A DNA stretch of 60,045 bases, taken from NCBI GenBank assembly GCA_963580245.1, contig CAUZJO010000006.1, positions 1 through 60,045 of the forward strand, given 5' to 3'. A program made the translations under genes and the position numbers. The DNA is from CAUZJO01 sp963580245. Its GTDB lineage: Bacteria > Sumerlaeota > Sumerlaeia > MVZB01. Under the pieces are notes generated by a model. The model was not told where the DNA came from. It searched no databases and was given only the letters and a program-made list of their open reading frames with translations. Below, one piece after another: positions 38,088 to 48,349 of this stretch (position 1 is the first letter of the stretch; every line of letters begins with the position of its first letter).

Positions 38088-39174
38088 TTAGCGGAAATTA
38101 TCCGGCTCCAGGCCGTATTCGCGAATTTTCTTGTAGAGGTAGGGGCGGCCGACTCGGCTGTAGCACGAGGCCAGCGTCATGTTGCCTTGGGTGCGCGTCA
38201 GCAGGCCCTTGAAATACTCGGTCTCGAACATGCGTTTGGCCTCCTTGAGCGGCACGTCGTAGTGTTCGTCGGCGCGCAGTTCGGGCGGGGGTTGACCGGC
38301 GTCGCGGATCGCTTAGGGCAGGTCGTCGACCTCGATTTGGTTACCCTGAGCCGATTGGGCCAAGGAGCCCATCAGGTCGCGCAGCTCGTCCACGTTGTCC
38401 GGCCAATCGTATTGAAACAAATGCAGCCACGCCCGGCTGGACAACGATAGACCGGGACCGGACGAACCCTCGCCGTCCTGGGAGCCGTTCTCGTCCAGAA
38501 AGTGCTGGGCCAGCATTGGGATGTCCTCGCGGCACTCGCGCAGGGACGGGACGCGCGCCTGGAGGATGTTGATCCGATAGAAAAGTTCGCGCATGAACCC
38601 ACCGTCCTCGACCTGCTGTTTGAGTTCGGGGTGCGTGGTGGCCATCAGGCGCGAGAGCGGCTGGGGACAGTTGGCCGTCTCTCCCTGATAGAAGGGCCGG
38701 CGCATGAAATCGAGCAGGCGTCGCTGGGCGACCTGGCGCAGGCATTCGACGCGGTGCAGGACGACCGTCCCGTTGCTCGCCTTGGCGAAGGCCGAATGCG
38801 TCGGGCAAGGGCCGGTGGCGAATTCCCCATCGCCCAGAGGCCCGAAGGGGAACGCCCCCTCCTCGTCTTGCTCTCCGTTGACGCAATCGACAATAATCAA
38901 CGGATGGGCGTTGCGCGTGCTCTTGCGGTGGATCGATCGGGCCACTTCGACGCGTTCGGTGCCCGGCTCGCCGATGGCGAGGACGGGGGCGTCGGTGCGC
39001 GCGAGCTGATCGATCAGGTATGTCGCACGCGGCCCCTTCGGCAAGCGAACAGGCCTCGTTTAGACTATTGGCGATTCGTGTTTTGAACCCGGCGGGTTCG
39101 AGCTCGCCGGTCAGGTTTCTTGAAAAAGCGTCGTCATCATCCACAACAATTGCATCAACAACATGACTCCACAT
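38088..39174 (-). pseudogene. NtrC-type response regulator, degenerate and disrupted
   Basis: Reading from 39174, about 45 residues of a receiver domain (DAIVVDDDDAFSRNLTGELE) break off at a frameshift near 39035. The continuing frame is directly a sigma54-activator AAA+ domain, so most of the receiver, including the expected phospho-Asp, is missing. The AAA+ domain has APVLAIGEPGTERVEVARSIH where Walker A normally has GTGK, and FPFGPLGDG where the GAFTGA loop belongs. ELFYRINILQARVPSLRECREDIP is well preserved. An in-frame TAA at 38313 is followed in the same frame by a Fis-type helix-turn-helix (QGNMTLASCYSRVGRPYLYKKI) ending at 38088. It is probably a non-functional relic. Confidence 0.8.
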
Positions 39175-39847
39175 AGCAACCCTCAGAAGCGTTCCTAATC
39201 AAGTTACACCCGTCCCTGTCATATCTGGGGCGGGCAGAAGTCTGATTCCCTTTCAGCCGTCTCGCGAGTCACCGCGACAGTCCGGTCACTATTCCATCCC
39301 GCGAAACCCCGCGTCCTTGCGGATTTCCTGATGAGAATCGTCTCCAGGGTGTGTCAAAGATCCACGGCGCTTGGGGGGACTGGGGACCTCGTGGCCGACC
39401 CGCCTGACCCAAGCGTCAAATAGCCTCCTTCTCGGCTTTTTTCTTAACGGCAGAGGGCCACTGTAACTCAAGCCGGCCGGTAATTTGTTTTTTTTGTTTC
39501 GGGGATCCGGAGTTCCCATTCGTGCTCGTGCTCGTAATCGTCTTCGCGTCTCAACTCGATTGCCGGGGCGGGAAAAGACCGATTACGATTACGAGCACGA
39601 GCACGAGGGGGAACGTCAGACGACTTGGTTTCGGCCCGCCCGAAACACCCCGGTTGATGCCAGTCCGGTCGGCGTCCTATACTGTCGGTTGTTGATGCGC
39701 GCCGTCTCATCGCTCGCCCCTCTGTCGGGCTATCAAGCCACAAGCGGGTAATAAACCAGCCGCCGCGCGCGTTAAATTGAGTGGCGTGGATGTCTTGGAA
39801 GCAGTGGGGATGGTTGTGTGTCTTTCCAGATAGAGGGAGTCAATCGT
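39175..39847. other. Intergenic DNA before the beta-helix gene
   Basis: A 673-bp interval without a gene I can support. It contains the long inverted repeat at 39520-39606 and a run of nine T at 39487-39495. The last bases include AGGGAGT (39834-39840), the ribosome binding site of the next gene. Confidence 0.5.
39520..39606. repeat. Perfect 21-bp inverted repeat built of TCGTGC/TCGTAA hexamers
   Basis: The left arm 39520-39540 (TCGTGC TCGTGC TCGTAA TCG) is the exact reverse complement of the right arm 39586-39606. The arms are separated by 45 bp containing a GC-rich centre. The arms are low-complexity hexamer repeats, and the right side is preceded by an extra GATTAC unit. A transcript would form a long hairpin. 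There is no T-run after it, so it is not a typical terminator. Confidence 0.85.
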
Positions 39848-42800
39848 ATGGGCCTGGCGCGACGATGGTGTGTTTTGGGGTTGTGGCCCGTCGGCTGGCT
39901 CATCGCAACGGCATCGGCGCATCAATTCCACGTCGATGACAATCGCCAAGAGCGCCCCGACGCCACTTTTGCCAACGTTCAGGAGGCCATCGAGGCGGCG
40001 GAGCCGGGGGACGAAATCATCGTCCATCCGGGAACCTATTACGGGACACTGCGTTTCGCCGGAAAGAACGTGCGCGTGCGGTCGGCCGACCCCTCCGACG
40101 CCGACGTGGTCCGCGCCACCGTGCTGGACGCGCAAATCTTTGATTCGGTCATCGTGTTCGACGGGACCGAAGGGACGACCTGCACGCTGGTGGGATTCAC
40201 GATCACCAACGGACAAGCCGAAAACGGCGGGGGAATCCGGACCGAGGGACGGGGGCCCACCCTGGCCACGATCCGGGGCAACATCATCCGGAAAAACACG
40301 GCCCTGATGCGCGGCGGCGGCATTTATTTTTGCGGGGGCTTGATCGAGAACAATACGATTGAAGACAACATCACCCTGTTTGGGGGCGGCGTCTATCAAT
40401 GCACGGGGCCGGTGCGCGCCAACCTGATCCGGCGCAACCAGGCCTTCGAGGGCGGGGGGTTGTCACAGTGCCGCGGCCCGATCGAGGACAACGTAATCCA
40501 AGCGAACGACGCGAGGACCGTGGGGGGCGGGCTGGATACGTGCCTGGGACCGGTCAGGCGAAACCACATCGTCGAAAACGTGGCCGGGGAGAGCGGCGGC
40601 GGCCTGTATCGGTGTTTGGGCGCGATCGAAAACAATGTGATCGAACGCAACACCGCCCTCGAGGGCGCCGCGCTCTTCAATTGCAGCGGGCCGATCCAAG
40701 ACAACACGATCGCCAACCATAAAGCGGTCGAGGGCGGCGCGCTGTTCTCATGCAATGGACTGATCGCCCGTAATACGATCCGGGGCAATTCGGCCGCGGG
40801 AAACGGGGGGGCGTTGAACGATTGCAGCGGCGCGATCGAGCATAACCTGATCGAGGAGAATTCGGCGGTGGGCGACGGGGGCGGTTTGTATGCGTGCGAC
40901 GGCGAAATCTCGTACAACATCATCCGGGACAATCGGGCCCGCAACGGCGGGGGCGTCGCGATGTCCGTGGCCGATTTTACCGGCAACCGGATCGAATTCA
41001 ACTCCGCCGAAACATTCGGCGGCGGCGTCCATGATGGCGTGGGGGAGTTCAAGAACAATCTGGTCCAGGCCAACGAAGCCGATGCCGGAGGCGGCCTCAG
41101 CGGGTTCCAGGGGAACTTGCTCAACAATACATTCGCTTTGAACATCGCCCGCCAGAACGGTCAAGGGGCCGCGTTGCGGTTGGCGGGCGGCTCCCTGAAG
41201 ATCGGCGCCAACATTTTCTTTCACAACGGGGAGGATGCCATCCGGGCCAAGACCGAATTCGCGGGAACGCCTCGGCTTAGTCTTGATCGAAACTGTTTCT
41301 TCGGCCACAAGAACGCCGTGCTGGTTTCGACGAACGGCATGCGGTTCGCCACCGTGGAGGCGCTCGACGCGGCCTTTCCGTGGGCGAATCGAAGCATCGG
41401 GGAGAACCCCCTCTTCGTTGATTCCGACGGTCCCGACGACGACGCGACCACGGCGGCGGACAACGATTTCCAGCTCCAGGCAGCTTCCCCCTGTCTGGAT
41501 CAGGCGTCGCTCGAAATCCTGACCCGCCTCCCGATGCGCGACCTGGCGGGAAAAAGCCGCTGGGTGGGCCCGGCGGTCGATCTGGGATGTTTCGAACGCG
41601 GCGGCGGGGAGGATACCGACGGCGATGGGCTGGCCGACGAGCGAGAGCTGGCCTTGGGCAGTTCGATCGAGTTACTCGACACCGATGGCGATGGCGTCGA
41701 CGATCCCCATGAGCTGCTGCGCGGGACGGACCCGGCAATCGCGGACACGGGCCAGGGGCTGACCGTCCCCGGCGATGCCGACACCATTCAGGAAGCCATG
41801 CTCCTGGCGTTCGACCTGGAACGGATCGTGATCCAGCCGGGCCTCTACGTGGAGACGCTGCGCAACAATGGGAAACGGCTGCACCTGACCGGAACCGACC
41901 CGCTCGACGACTCAATCCGCGATGTAACGATTATCGATGCCGCCGACCGTGGCGCGGTGCTGGAACTGACCGGGAATGAAGACGATCGGTTTATCGTGGA
42001 GGGGCTGACGTTGCGCGGCGGCTTCTCGGACGTGGCATCGGCGATCATTGGCAACGGGGCAAGCCCCGTGCTGCGTCACAACCGGATCCATGAGAATCAG
42101 TCGGGCGAAGGGGGAACCGTCCGAGAGTGTCACGGCCCGATCGAGTTCAACGTGATCGAAGACAATCAGGCCCGCGAAGGCGGTGCCCTCTTGTTTTGCG
42201 ACGGACCGGTCCGCTATAACACGATCCGCGACAACGGGGCCACCGACGGAGCCGGGCTGCAGCGATGCAACGGGCCGATCGAAAACAACATCTTCATCCG
42301 CAACGAGGCCAAAGACAACGGAGGCGCAATGGGGGCCTGTTTCGGTCCGCTGATCGAAGACAACTTCTTCCAGGAGAATAAGGCGGACAACGGGGCGGCG
42401 ATCTTCCGCACCGCCGCGGTGATCCGCTCCAATGAATTCATCGGCAACGTGGGCAGAAACAGCGGGGCCGTATCGACGTGCAGCGGACCGATCCAATCCA
42501 ATGTGTTTCGAGACAACTTCGCCGACTTCGGCGGTGCCCTGGCGGTGTGCCCCGGCATCATCGAAGACAACCTGATCGAAGACAACGATGCGTTTATCAG
42601 GGGCGGCGCGTTTAACGTTTGTAATGGAACGATTCGCAACAATCGGATCCTGCGCAACGGGTCATTCATCGGCGGAGCGTTTGCCTCGTGCCGGGGAACG
42701 ATCGAGAACAACAAGATCGCCGAAAACGTGGCGCGGAGCGCGGGGGGGGGCTTTGTGTTTTGTGAGGCCGTGATCCGAAGCAACGTGATCCAGGCGAATC

Positions 42801-44062
42801 AAGCCGGCAAGGGGGGCGCAATGTACCTCTGCGATGGTCTGGTGGAATCTAATTCCTTCCTGGAAAACACGGCCACCGAGCAGGGCGGCGCGCTCGAGAA
42901 GTGTTTCGGGCTGGTATTCGGCAATCACTTCGAACTCAACTCCGCCCCACTGGGAGGGGCGATCTCGGGAGGCGAGGCGACTTATGAGGCCAATGCCTTT
43001 TTTGCCAACACGGCCGAGGGCCGGGGAGGGGCCATCGACCGCGCCTTGGGGGATGTCGTCAGTAACCTGTTCGAGGCCAATACGTCGGCCAACGGCGGGG
43101 CGGTCGCCCGGGCGGAGGCCGCCGTGGCCGGGAACGTCTTTCAGGGCAACTCGGCGGACCGCGGGGGGGGCGTGTTCTCGTGCAGTGGTCCGATCACCGA
43201 CAACCTGTTCCAGCGCAACACGGCACGGATTGGGGGAGCACTCCAGGGGTGCATCGGCGACGTGATCAACAATACGATTGTCGAGAATCAGACAACGCCC
43301 GACGGCGGAGGGGCCGGCCTGCATAACTGCACGGGCCGGATTATCAACAATATCCTGATGCGCAATCACACCCTCGGGATCGTGGCGGACAGCGAACAGA
43401 CGCGACCCGCCGAGGTTCGGCGCAACTGCTTCTTCGAACACCTCGACGGACATTATGTTCACGTGGGCACGACGATCATCACCGACGTCGAACAGCTCGA
43501 TGAACTGGTCGAGGAAGCGGAAGACAATTTTGAACTCGATCCGCGCCTTGTCGATTTCGACGGAGCGGACAATGACCCGCTGACCTTTGCAGACAACGAA
43601 TTCTCGCTCCGCCCCGACTCCCCCTTAATCGACCTGGGCGTCAACGATGCCGATCCGCGCGAAGTGGACCTGGTCGGCGCCCCGCGGCGGGTGCAAACGA
43701 TCGATCTTGGCGCCATCGAGTTCTTCGGCGTGCTCATCACCTCACTGGCGCCGACCGGGATTATTACGATCGGAACCGATATCTCGCTCGATTGGCGCGG
43801 CAACGTGACGTTCGCCGGCACGGGCGTTCGGTTCGAGCTTTGGCGGCACGGACAGCGGCTGGCCGACCTGGGAATCGACTGGAGCCCGACGGGGAGGGGG
43901 TTGGTGAACCTTACGTTGCCCGATTGGCTGGATTATGGCTCGGGTTACAAAATCCGGATCATCAGCACCTGGAACGAGTCCTTCACCGACGATTTCCCGC
44001 CCAGAGGGTTTTCGGTCAGTCGAGTCAACACCGATGCCCGCTGGTGGTCGTTCTATCGGTGA
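39848..44062 (+). CDS. Giant exported right-handed beta-helix protein with a cysteine in almost every coil
   Basis: A 1404-residue exported protein: signal peptide about 1-25 (cleavage after ATASA), then two similar halves. Each half opens with an IQEAxx/VHPGTYYGTLRFAGKNVRV-type cap and continues with 22-24-residue coils of a right-handed parallel beta-helix. The coil consensus is GGGLxxCxGPIexNxIxxNxA. The halves are joined near residue 600 by DTDGDGLADERE...DTDGDGVDDPHE, which has calcium-binding thrombospondin-3-like form. A C-terminal Ig-like sandwich (ITIGTDISLDWRGNVTFAG) precedes the end WWSFYR. The start at 39848 is supported by AGGGAGT eight bases upstream. Polysaccharide binding or a surface structural role is possible; catalytic residues are not evident. 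Confidence 0.88.
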   Translation: MGLARRWCVLGLWPVGWLIATASAHQFHVDDNRQERPDATFANVQEAIEAAEPGDEIIVHPGTYYGTLRFAGKNVRVRSADPSDADVVRATVLDAQIFDSVIVFDGTEGTTCTLVGFTITNGQAENGGGIRTEGRGPTLATIRGNIIRKNTALMRGGGIYFCGGLIENNTIEDNITLFGGGVYQCTGPVRANLIRRNQAFEGGGLSQCRGPIEDNVIQANDARTVGGGLDTCLGPVRRNHIVENVAGESGGGLYRCLGAIENNVIERNTALEGAALFNCSGPIQDNTIANHKAVEGGALFSCNGLIARNTIRGNSAAGNGGALNDCSGAIEHNLIEENSAVGDGGGLYACDGEISYNIIRDNRARNGGGVAMSVADFTGNRIEFNSAETFGGGVHDGVGEFKNNLVQANEADAGGGLSGFQGNLLNNTFALNIARQNGQGAALRLAGGSLKIGANIFFHNGEDAIRAKTEFAGTPRLSLDRNCFFGHKNAVLVSTNGMRFATVEALDAAFPWANRSIGENPLFVDSDGPDDDATTAADNDFQLQAASPCLDQASLEILTRLPMRDLAGKSRWVGPAVDLGCFERGGGEDTDGDGLADERELALGSSIELLDTDGDGVDDPHELLRGTDPAIADTGQGLTVPGDADTIQEAMLLAFDLERIVIQPGLYVETLRNNGKRLHLTGTDPLDDSIRDVTIIDAADRGAVLELTGNEDDRFIVEGLTLRGGFSDVASAIIGNGASPVLRHNRIHENQSGEGGTVRECHGPIEFNVIEDNQAREGGALLFCDGPVRYNTIRDNGATDGAGLQRCNGPIENNIFIRNEAKDNGGAMGACFGPLIEDNFFQENKADNGAAIFRTAAVIRSNEFIGNVGRNSGAVSTCSGPIQSNVFRDNFADFGGALAVCPGIIEDNLIEDNDAFIRGGAFNVCNGTIRNNRILRNGSFIGGAFASCRGTIENNKIAENVARSAGGGFVFCEAVIRSNVIQANQAGKGGAMYLCDGLVESNSFLENTATEQGGALEKCFGLVFGNHFELNSAPLGGAISGGEATYEANAFFANTAEGRGGAIDRALGDVVSNLFEANTSANGGAVARAEAAVAGNVFQGNSADRGGGVFSCSGPITDNLFQRNTARIGGALQGCIGDVINNTIVENQTTPDGGGAGLHNCTGRIINNILMRNHTLGIVADSEQTRPAEVRRNCFFEHLDGHYVHVGTTIITDVEQLDELVEEAEDNFELDPRLVDFDGADNDPLTFADNEFSLRPDSPLIDLGVNDADPREVDLVGAPRRVQTIDLGAIEFFGVLITSLAPTGIITIGTDISLDWRGNVTFAGTGVRFELWRHGQRLADLGIDWSPTGRGLVNLTLPDWLDYGSGYKIRIISTWNESFTDDFPPRGFSVSRVNTDARWWSFYR

Positions 44063-44099
44063 GGCGGTATGCGGGCGGCCCCTCTGGCCTCGGAGCTGG

Positions 44100-45413
44100 C
44101 TACCCGACCCGACTGAGCACCCGGCGGGCCGCCTTCAGAATGAGGTCAATCTCCTCTTCGCCGTGGGCCGCGCTCACAAAGATCGTCTCGAATTGCGAGG
44201 GGGGGAGATAAACGCCTTCGTCCAGCATCGCGTGAAACCAGCGGGCATGGTGGGCGGTGTCGGACCTCTGGGTGCCCGCGAAGTCGGTGATGGGGCCCTC
44301 GGTGAAAAACATGCCGATCATCGAGCCGACGCGCTGAACGCAAACCGGGACCCCCGCCTCGCGGGCGGCCGCCTCCAGTCCCTCGGCCAGGCGCGCCGAG
44401 GCCTCCTCGAGGCGATCATGGATGCCGGGATCGCGTTTCAAGATGCGCAGGGTGGTCAGGCCGGCCGTCATCGCCAACGGATTGCCCGAGAGCGTTCCGG
44501 CCTGATAGATCGGTCCCTGGGGCGCAATCCGGCGCATCAGGTCGCTCCGCCCGCCGTAAGCCCCGACGGGAAGTCCCCCGCCGATGACCTTGCCGAGCAT
44601 CGTCAGGTCGGGCGTGACCCCATAACGGGCCTGCGCCCCGCCCAGATCCACCCGAAATCCCGACATCACCTCATCAAAAACGAGAAGCGCGCCGTCTCGG
44701 GCGGTCAGCTCGCGCAGACCCTCGAGGTAGCCCGCCGCCGGAGGCACCAGCCCCATGTTGCCCGCGACCGGTTCCAAGAGGACCGCGGCCACCTTACCCA
44801 CCTCGCGCTCGAGCGCGGCCTCGACCGCATCCAGATCATTATAGGGAAGGCAGATCGTATCGGCGGCGGTGCCGGGGGTTACGCCGGGGCTGTCGGGCAG
44901 GCCGAAGGTGGCCACTCCCGAGCCGGCCTTGGCGAGCAAACTGTCGGCGTGGCCGTGATAGCAACCGATCATCTTGATGATCTTATCGCGCCCGGTCGCC
45001 CCGCGCGCCAGACGCACGACCGCCATCCCCGCCTCGGTGCCGGAGTTGACCATGCGCAACACTTCGATCGACGGGACCGACTCACAGACGAGATCCGCCA
45101 TCTGGTTTTCGAGCTCGGTGGGGCAGCCGAAGGAGGTCCCGCGGGCGGCGGCCTCGCGAATCGCCTCCACGACTTCGGGGTGGGCGTGGCCGAGGACCAT
45201 GGGTCCCCACGAGCCGATGGTGTCGATCAGCCGGTTGCCGTCGACGTCGGTGAGCCAGGCGCCCTGGGCCTCGCGAATGAATCGCGGCGTGCCGCCGACC
45301 GCGCCGAACGCGCGCACAGGGCTGTTGACCCCGCCCGGCATGCGCTCGCGGGCGTGGGCGAAAAGGCCCTCGGACTGGGTGGTCTGGGCGGTCGGGCTGA
45401 TGGTCGTGCTCAT
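44100..45413 (-). CDS. hemL: Glutamate-1-semialdehyde 2,1-aminomutase
   Basis: A 437-residue PLP enzyme that makes 5-aminolevulinate for tetrapyrrole synthesis by the C5 route. Motifs: PGGVNSPVRAFGAVGG near residue 25, VNSGTEAGMAVVRLARGATGR near 120 (usually GTEAT), CYHGHADSLL near 150, LVFDEVMSGFRVD near 240 and the PLP lysine K275 in LGKVIGGGLPVGAYGG. I start at the ATG at 45413; the frame is open further upstream, but that part is Arg/Pro-rich and unlike the family. The gene is convergent with the beta-helix gene (38 bp apart) and divergent from ftsK. Confidence 0.94.
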   Translation of the reverse strand: MSTTISPTAQTTQSEGLFAHARERMPGGVNSPVRAFGAVGGTPRFIREAQGAWLTDVDGNRLIDTIGSWGPMVLGHAHPEVVEAIREAAARGTSFGCPTELENQMADLVCESVPSIEVLRMVNSGTEAGMAVVRLARGATGRDKIIKMIGCYHGHADSLLAKAGSGVATFGLPDSPGVTPGTAADTICLPYNDLDAVEAALEREVGKVAAVLLEPVAGNMGLVPPAAGYLEGLRELTARDGALLVFDEVMSGFRVDLGGAQARYGVTPDLTMLGKVIGGGLPVGAYGGRSDLMRRIAPQGPIYQAGTLSGNPLAMTAGLTTLRILKRDPGIHDRLEEASARLAEGLEAAAREAGVPVCVQRVGSMIGMFFTEGPITDFAGTQRSDTAHHARWFHAMLDEGVYLPPSQFETIFVSAAHGEEEIDLILKAARRVLSRVG

Positions 45414-45640
45414 GATGTCCGGTGTCTCTCTTCCAATGGGTGTTGGCGGGGGGCGGCGCGAGGGGCCTGAGCCGCATACTTTAGCAAACCTCAGGCGGCG
45501 ATGAACAGGGTTCGATTTTACTTGCGCGGCCGTCGGCGGGTGGACTATGATTCCCTCCCCAATAGTGACTGCGGTTTCCGCCGCATGCCCCACGTTGAAG
45601 CCGACCCGGTGTTGCGGGCCAAAGACGCAGGTCTAGAATC

Positions 45641-48349
45641 ATGACGACAAAAACCGATTTCCCGGTTGCGGTGCCCCATGCCCGCGCGGATTTGTTCCGC
45701 GAAATCGTGGGAATCCTTCTCTGCCTATTCAGCCTGATCATCTTTCTGTCGCTGCTTTCGGCGCACTATGGGGCCAACTGGATCGGCCCCATGGGACGCT
45801 GGATCGCGGGGGGGCTGACGTTCATCTTCGGACAGTACGTGGCCTACGTGCTGCCTGTAATCATGGGCGTGTCGGCGATCCATTCGCTGCGGGGGCGCTC
45901 GCCCAATCCCCTGCGCGGCATCGGCTGGCTGCGCGGGGTGGGCGGTTTCCTTATCCTTATCTCGACGTGCGCCCTGCTGACGCTGAGTGCTTCGGGCGAG
46001 GGCGGAATCTCGGCGGGACGGGCCTTCGGGATGGGCGGGCTGGTTGGTAATGTCTTGATTGACGCCAAAGGGCTTGGCCTGGGCAATCTGCTGGGACCGA
46101 TCGGGGCCTGCGTGGTCTTCGGGGGCCTGGAGCTGATCGGGATCGTGCTGTTCACCGAGCGGCTCGTGCGCGACCTGACCCGCCTGATGGCTCGCACGTT
46201 GTCGACGGTGGGGGCCTTTCTTGTCAAGCTGCGCAATTGGCCCGGTTGGCGCATGGCCCTGATGCCGGTTCGCTGGATCTCCGGCTTCGGGATGCGCCTT
46301 GTCGAATGGGTCAATCGGCTGCGGGAGATGAACCTGGTCCGGCGACTGGCCTATTTTCTGCAGGTCAAGTTCAACCGGCAGAAACCGGTCAGGGTGCTGA
46401 CGGCGGCACCGATCTTGGAGTTGACCAGCGGTCGGCCAGCCAAGCCCAAGGCCATCGAACCTCCCATACCCAATTTCGAGGCGCCCGATGCGGAGGCCCG
46501 ATCCGGCTCAACCGAGCTGGACGGGACGACCCGTAGAGGCTTCGCCGTTTTCCCCCGAAACGGCGCCGCAAGGCAAAGGGAGCCCAACGATTTAACAAGG
46601 TTGCATCATCCCGACCCGAATCAAAAATCGGGTCAGGCAACCGAGATCCCCATCGAGTCCTCCGACAGCGTGGCCATGGAAAACCCGGTGGTGGATCTGC
46701 TCGTCCCCGATGGCCGGGCGGTTCCGGCCCGCGCGCCGATCCAGGCCGAGATGAACTTGTTCCCCAAGCAATACCAATTGCCGCCCCTGGACTTGCTCAG
46801 CGACCCCCCGTGCGTCCAGTACACCATGTCGGACGAGGAAAAGGAGCACGTCTCGCGCAAGATCGAGCAGACGCTGGATCAGTTCAAGGTTAAAGTGAAG
46901 GTCGTCGAGGTCGTTCAAGGGCCGGTCATCACACGCTTTGCGCTGAAGGTGGCCCCAGGGGTGCGGCTCAATCGGATCGTGGCGCTGGAGAATGAGTTGG
47001 CGATGGCACTCAGGGCCCCTCACGTTCGGATCCTGACGCCGATCCCCGGCCAGTCGGCGGCGGGAATCGAGGTGCCCAACAAAAAGGCGAACGCGGTCAT
47101 GATCAAGGACCTGCTCTCCAACGAGACTTTCGCGCAGGCCAAGTCCCCGCTGACGATCGCCCTGGGCAAGAACATCGCGGGCGAACCGGTCATCTGCGAC
47201 CTGGCCAAGATGCCCCATCTGCTGATCGCGGGGGCGACCGGGTCGGGCAAATCGGTCTGCCTCAACGCCGTCATCGCCTCGCTGCTCTATCGGAACAAGC
47301 CCGACCAGGTCAAGTTCGTGATGATCGACCCCAAGCGGGTGGAGCTGTCGATCTACCAGGCGATCCCACATTTGCTCTCGCCGGTGGTCAGTGAGACGCG
47401 CAAGGCCGCCGCGGCGCTGGCCTGGTGCGTCGAGCAAATGGAACAGCGCTACAAGCTGCTGGCCGAGCTAGGCGTGCGCAACCTCGAAGGTTATCACGCC
47501 CTGGTCCGCGACCCAACCTCCAGCAAACGGGCGATGGGGCGCGAGCTGAAATCCCTGCCGCACATCGTGATCATTATTGATGAGCTGGCCGACCTGATGG
47601 TGGTGGCCAAGAATGAGGTCGAGGAATACATCATCCGGCTGGCGCAAATGGCGCGGGCCGTCGGAATACACCTGGTTCTGGCCACCCAACGCCCCTCGGT
47701 CAACGTGATTACCGGGATCATCAAGGCCAATTTCCCCAGCCGCATCGCGTTCCAGGTCAGCTCGAAGGTCGACTCGCGGACGATCCTGGACATGAACGGG
47801 GCCGAGGCACTGATGGGACGCGGCGATATGCTCTACTCGCCCGGCGGGGTCAAGCCCTTTCGCATCCAGGGTTGCTTCCTCGCCGACGCCGAGGTCGAAC
47901 GGCTTGCCGATTACATCCGCGATCAGGAGCAGGCCCGCTATGAGAAGGAGGACTTCGAGGCCAAACCCACCCCGGCCGAGCGGGCCAAGGCGCAGATTGA
48001 AATGCCGGGAGAGGATGAACACGACGACGATCGCCATCCCTGCGAGCGGACGATGCTGGGCGAGATGCCCGTCCAGGGCCGGGCCGGAACCGCTCCCCGG
48101 CCCCCCTCCGATCTGGAGGCGCTGGACGATCAGGCACTCTATCAGATGGCGCTCCAACTCATCCTCGAGTCACGCAAAGCGTCGGTCAGCTACATCCAGC
48201 GCCGCATGAAGATCGGCTACGCCCGCGCGGGCCGGATCATGGACATGATGGAGGAGAACGGGATCGTCGGTCCCTACCAAGGCTCAAAACCGCGTGAACT
48301 AATCGTGGATCCTCAGGAATACCTCGCCAAGGAAAGCGTCGAAGTCTAG
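45641..48349 (+). CDS. ftsK: DNA translocase FtsK/SpoIIIE
   Basis: A 902-residue DNA pump that moves chromosome ends through the division septum and toward dif. Four to five transmembrane helices span residues 20-190. A linker of about 170 residues with little conservation follows. The motor starts near 370, with the FtsK alpha region (VVEVVQGPVITRFALKVAPGVRL), Walker A AGATGSGKS near 530, Walker B-like HIVIIIDELADLMVV near 645 and the family motif LATQRPSVNVITGIIKANFPSRIAF. The winged-helix gamma domain (ASVSYIQRRMKIGYARAGRIMDMMEENG) reads KOPS sites. The ATG at 45641 follows a GCAGG. It is a complete protein. Confidence 0.96.
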   Translation: MTTKTDFPVAVPHARADLFREIVGILLCLFSLIIFLSLLSAHYGANWIGPMGRWIAGGLTFIFGQYVAYVLPVIMGVSAIHSLRGRSPNPLRGIGWLRGVGGFLILISTCALLTLSASGEGGISAGRAFGMGGLVGNVLIDAKGLGLGNLLGPIGACVVFGGLELIGIVLFTERLVRDLTRLMARTLSTVGAFLVKLRNWPGWRMALMPVRWISGFGMRLVEWVNRLREMNLVRRLAYFLQVKFNRQKPVRVLTAAPILELTSGRPAKPKAIEPPIPNFEAPDAEARSGSTELDGTTRRGFAVFPRNGAARQREPNDLTRLHHPDPNQKSGQATEIPIESSDSVAMENPVVDLLVPDGRAVPARAPIQAEMNLFPKQYQLPPLDLLSDPPCVQYTMSDEEKEHVSRKIEQTLDQFKVKVKVVEVVQGPVITRFALKVAPGVRLNRIVALENELAMALRAPHVRILTPIPGQSAAGIEVPNKKANAVMIKDLLSNETFAQAKSPLTIALGKNIAGEPVICDLAKMPHLLIAGATGSGKSVCLNAVIASLLYRNKPDQVKFVMIDPKRVELSIYQAIPHLLSPVVSETRKAAAALAWCVEQMEQRYKLLAELGVRNLEGYHALVRDPTSSKRAMGRELKSLPHIVIIIDELADLMVVAKNEVEEYIIRLAQMARAVGIHLVLATQRPSVNVITGIIKANFPSRIAFQVSSKVDSRTILDMNGAEALMGRGDMLYSPGGVKPFRIQGCFLADAEVERLADYIRDQEQARYEKEDFEAKPTPAERAKAQIEMPGEDEHDDDRHPCERTMLGEMPVQGRAGTAPRPPSDLEALDDQALYQMALQLILESRKASVSYIQRRMKIGYARAGRIMDMMEENGIVGPYQGSKPRELIVDPQEYLAKESVEV

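Noticed and set aside
43935..45470. 511-codon plus-strand frame over hemL
   Set aside because: Arg/Gly-rich shadow of hemL without any domain.
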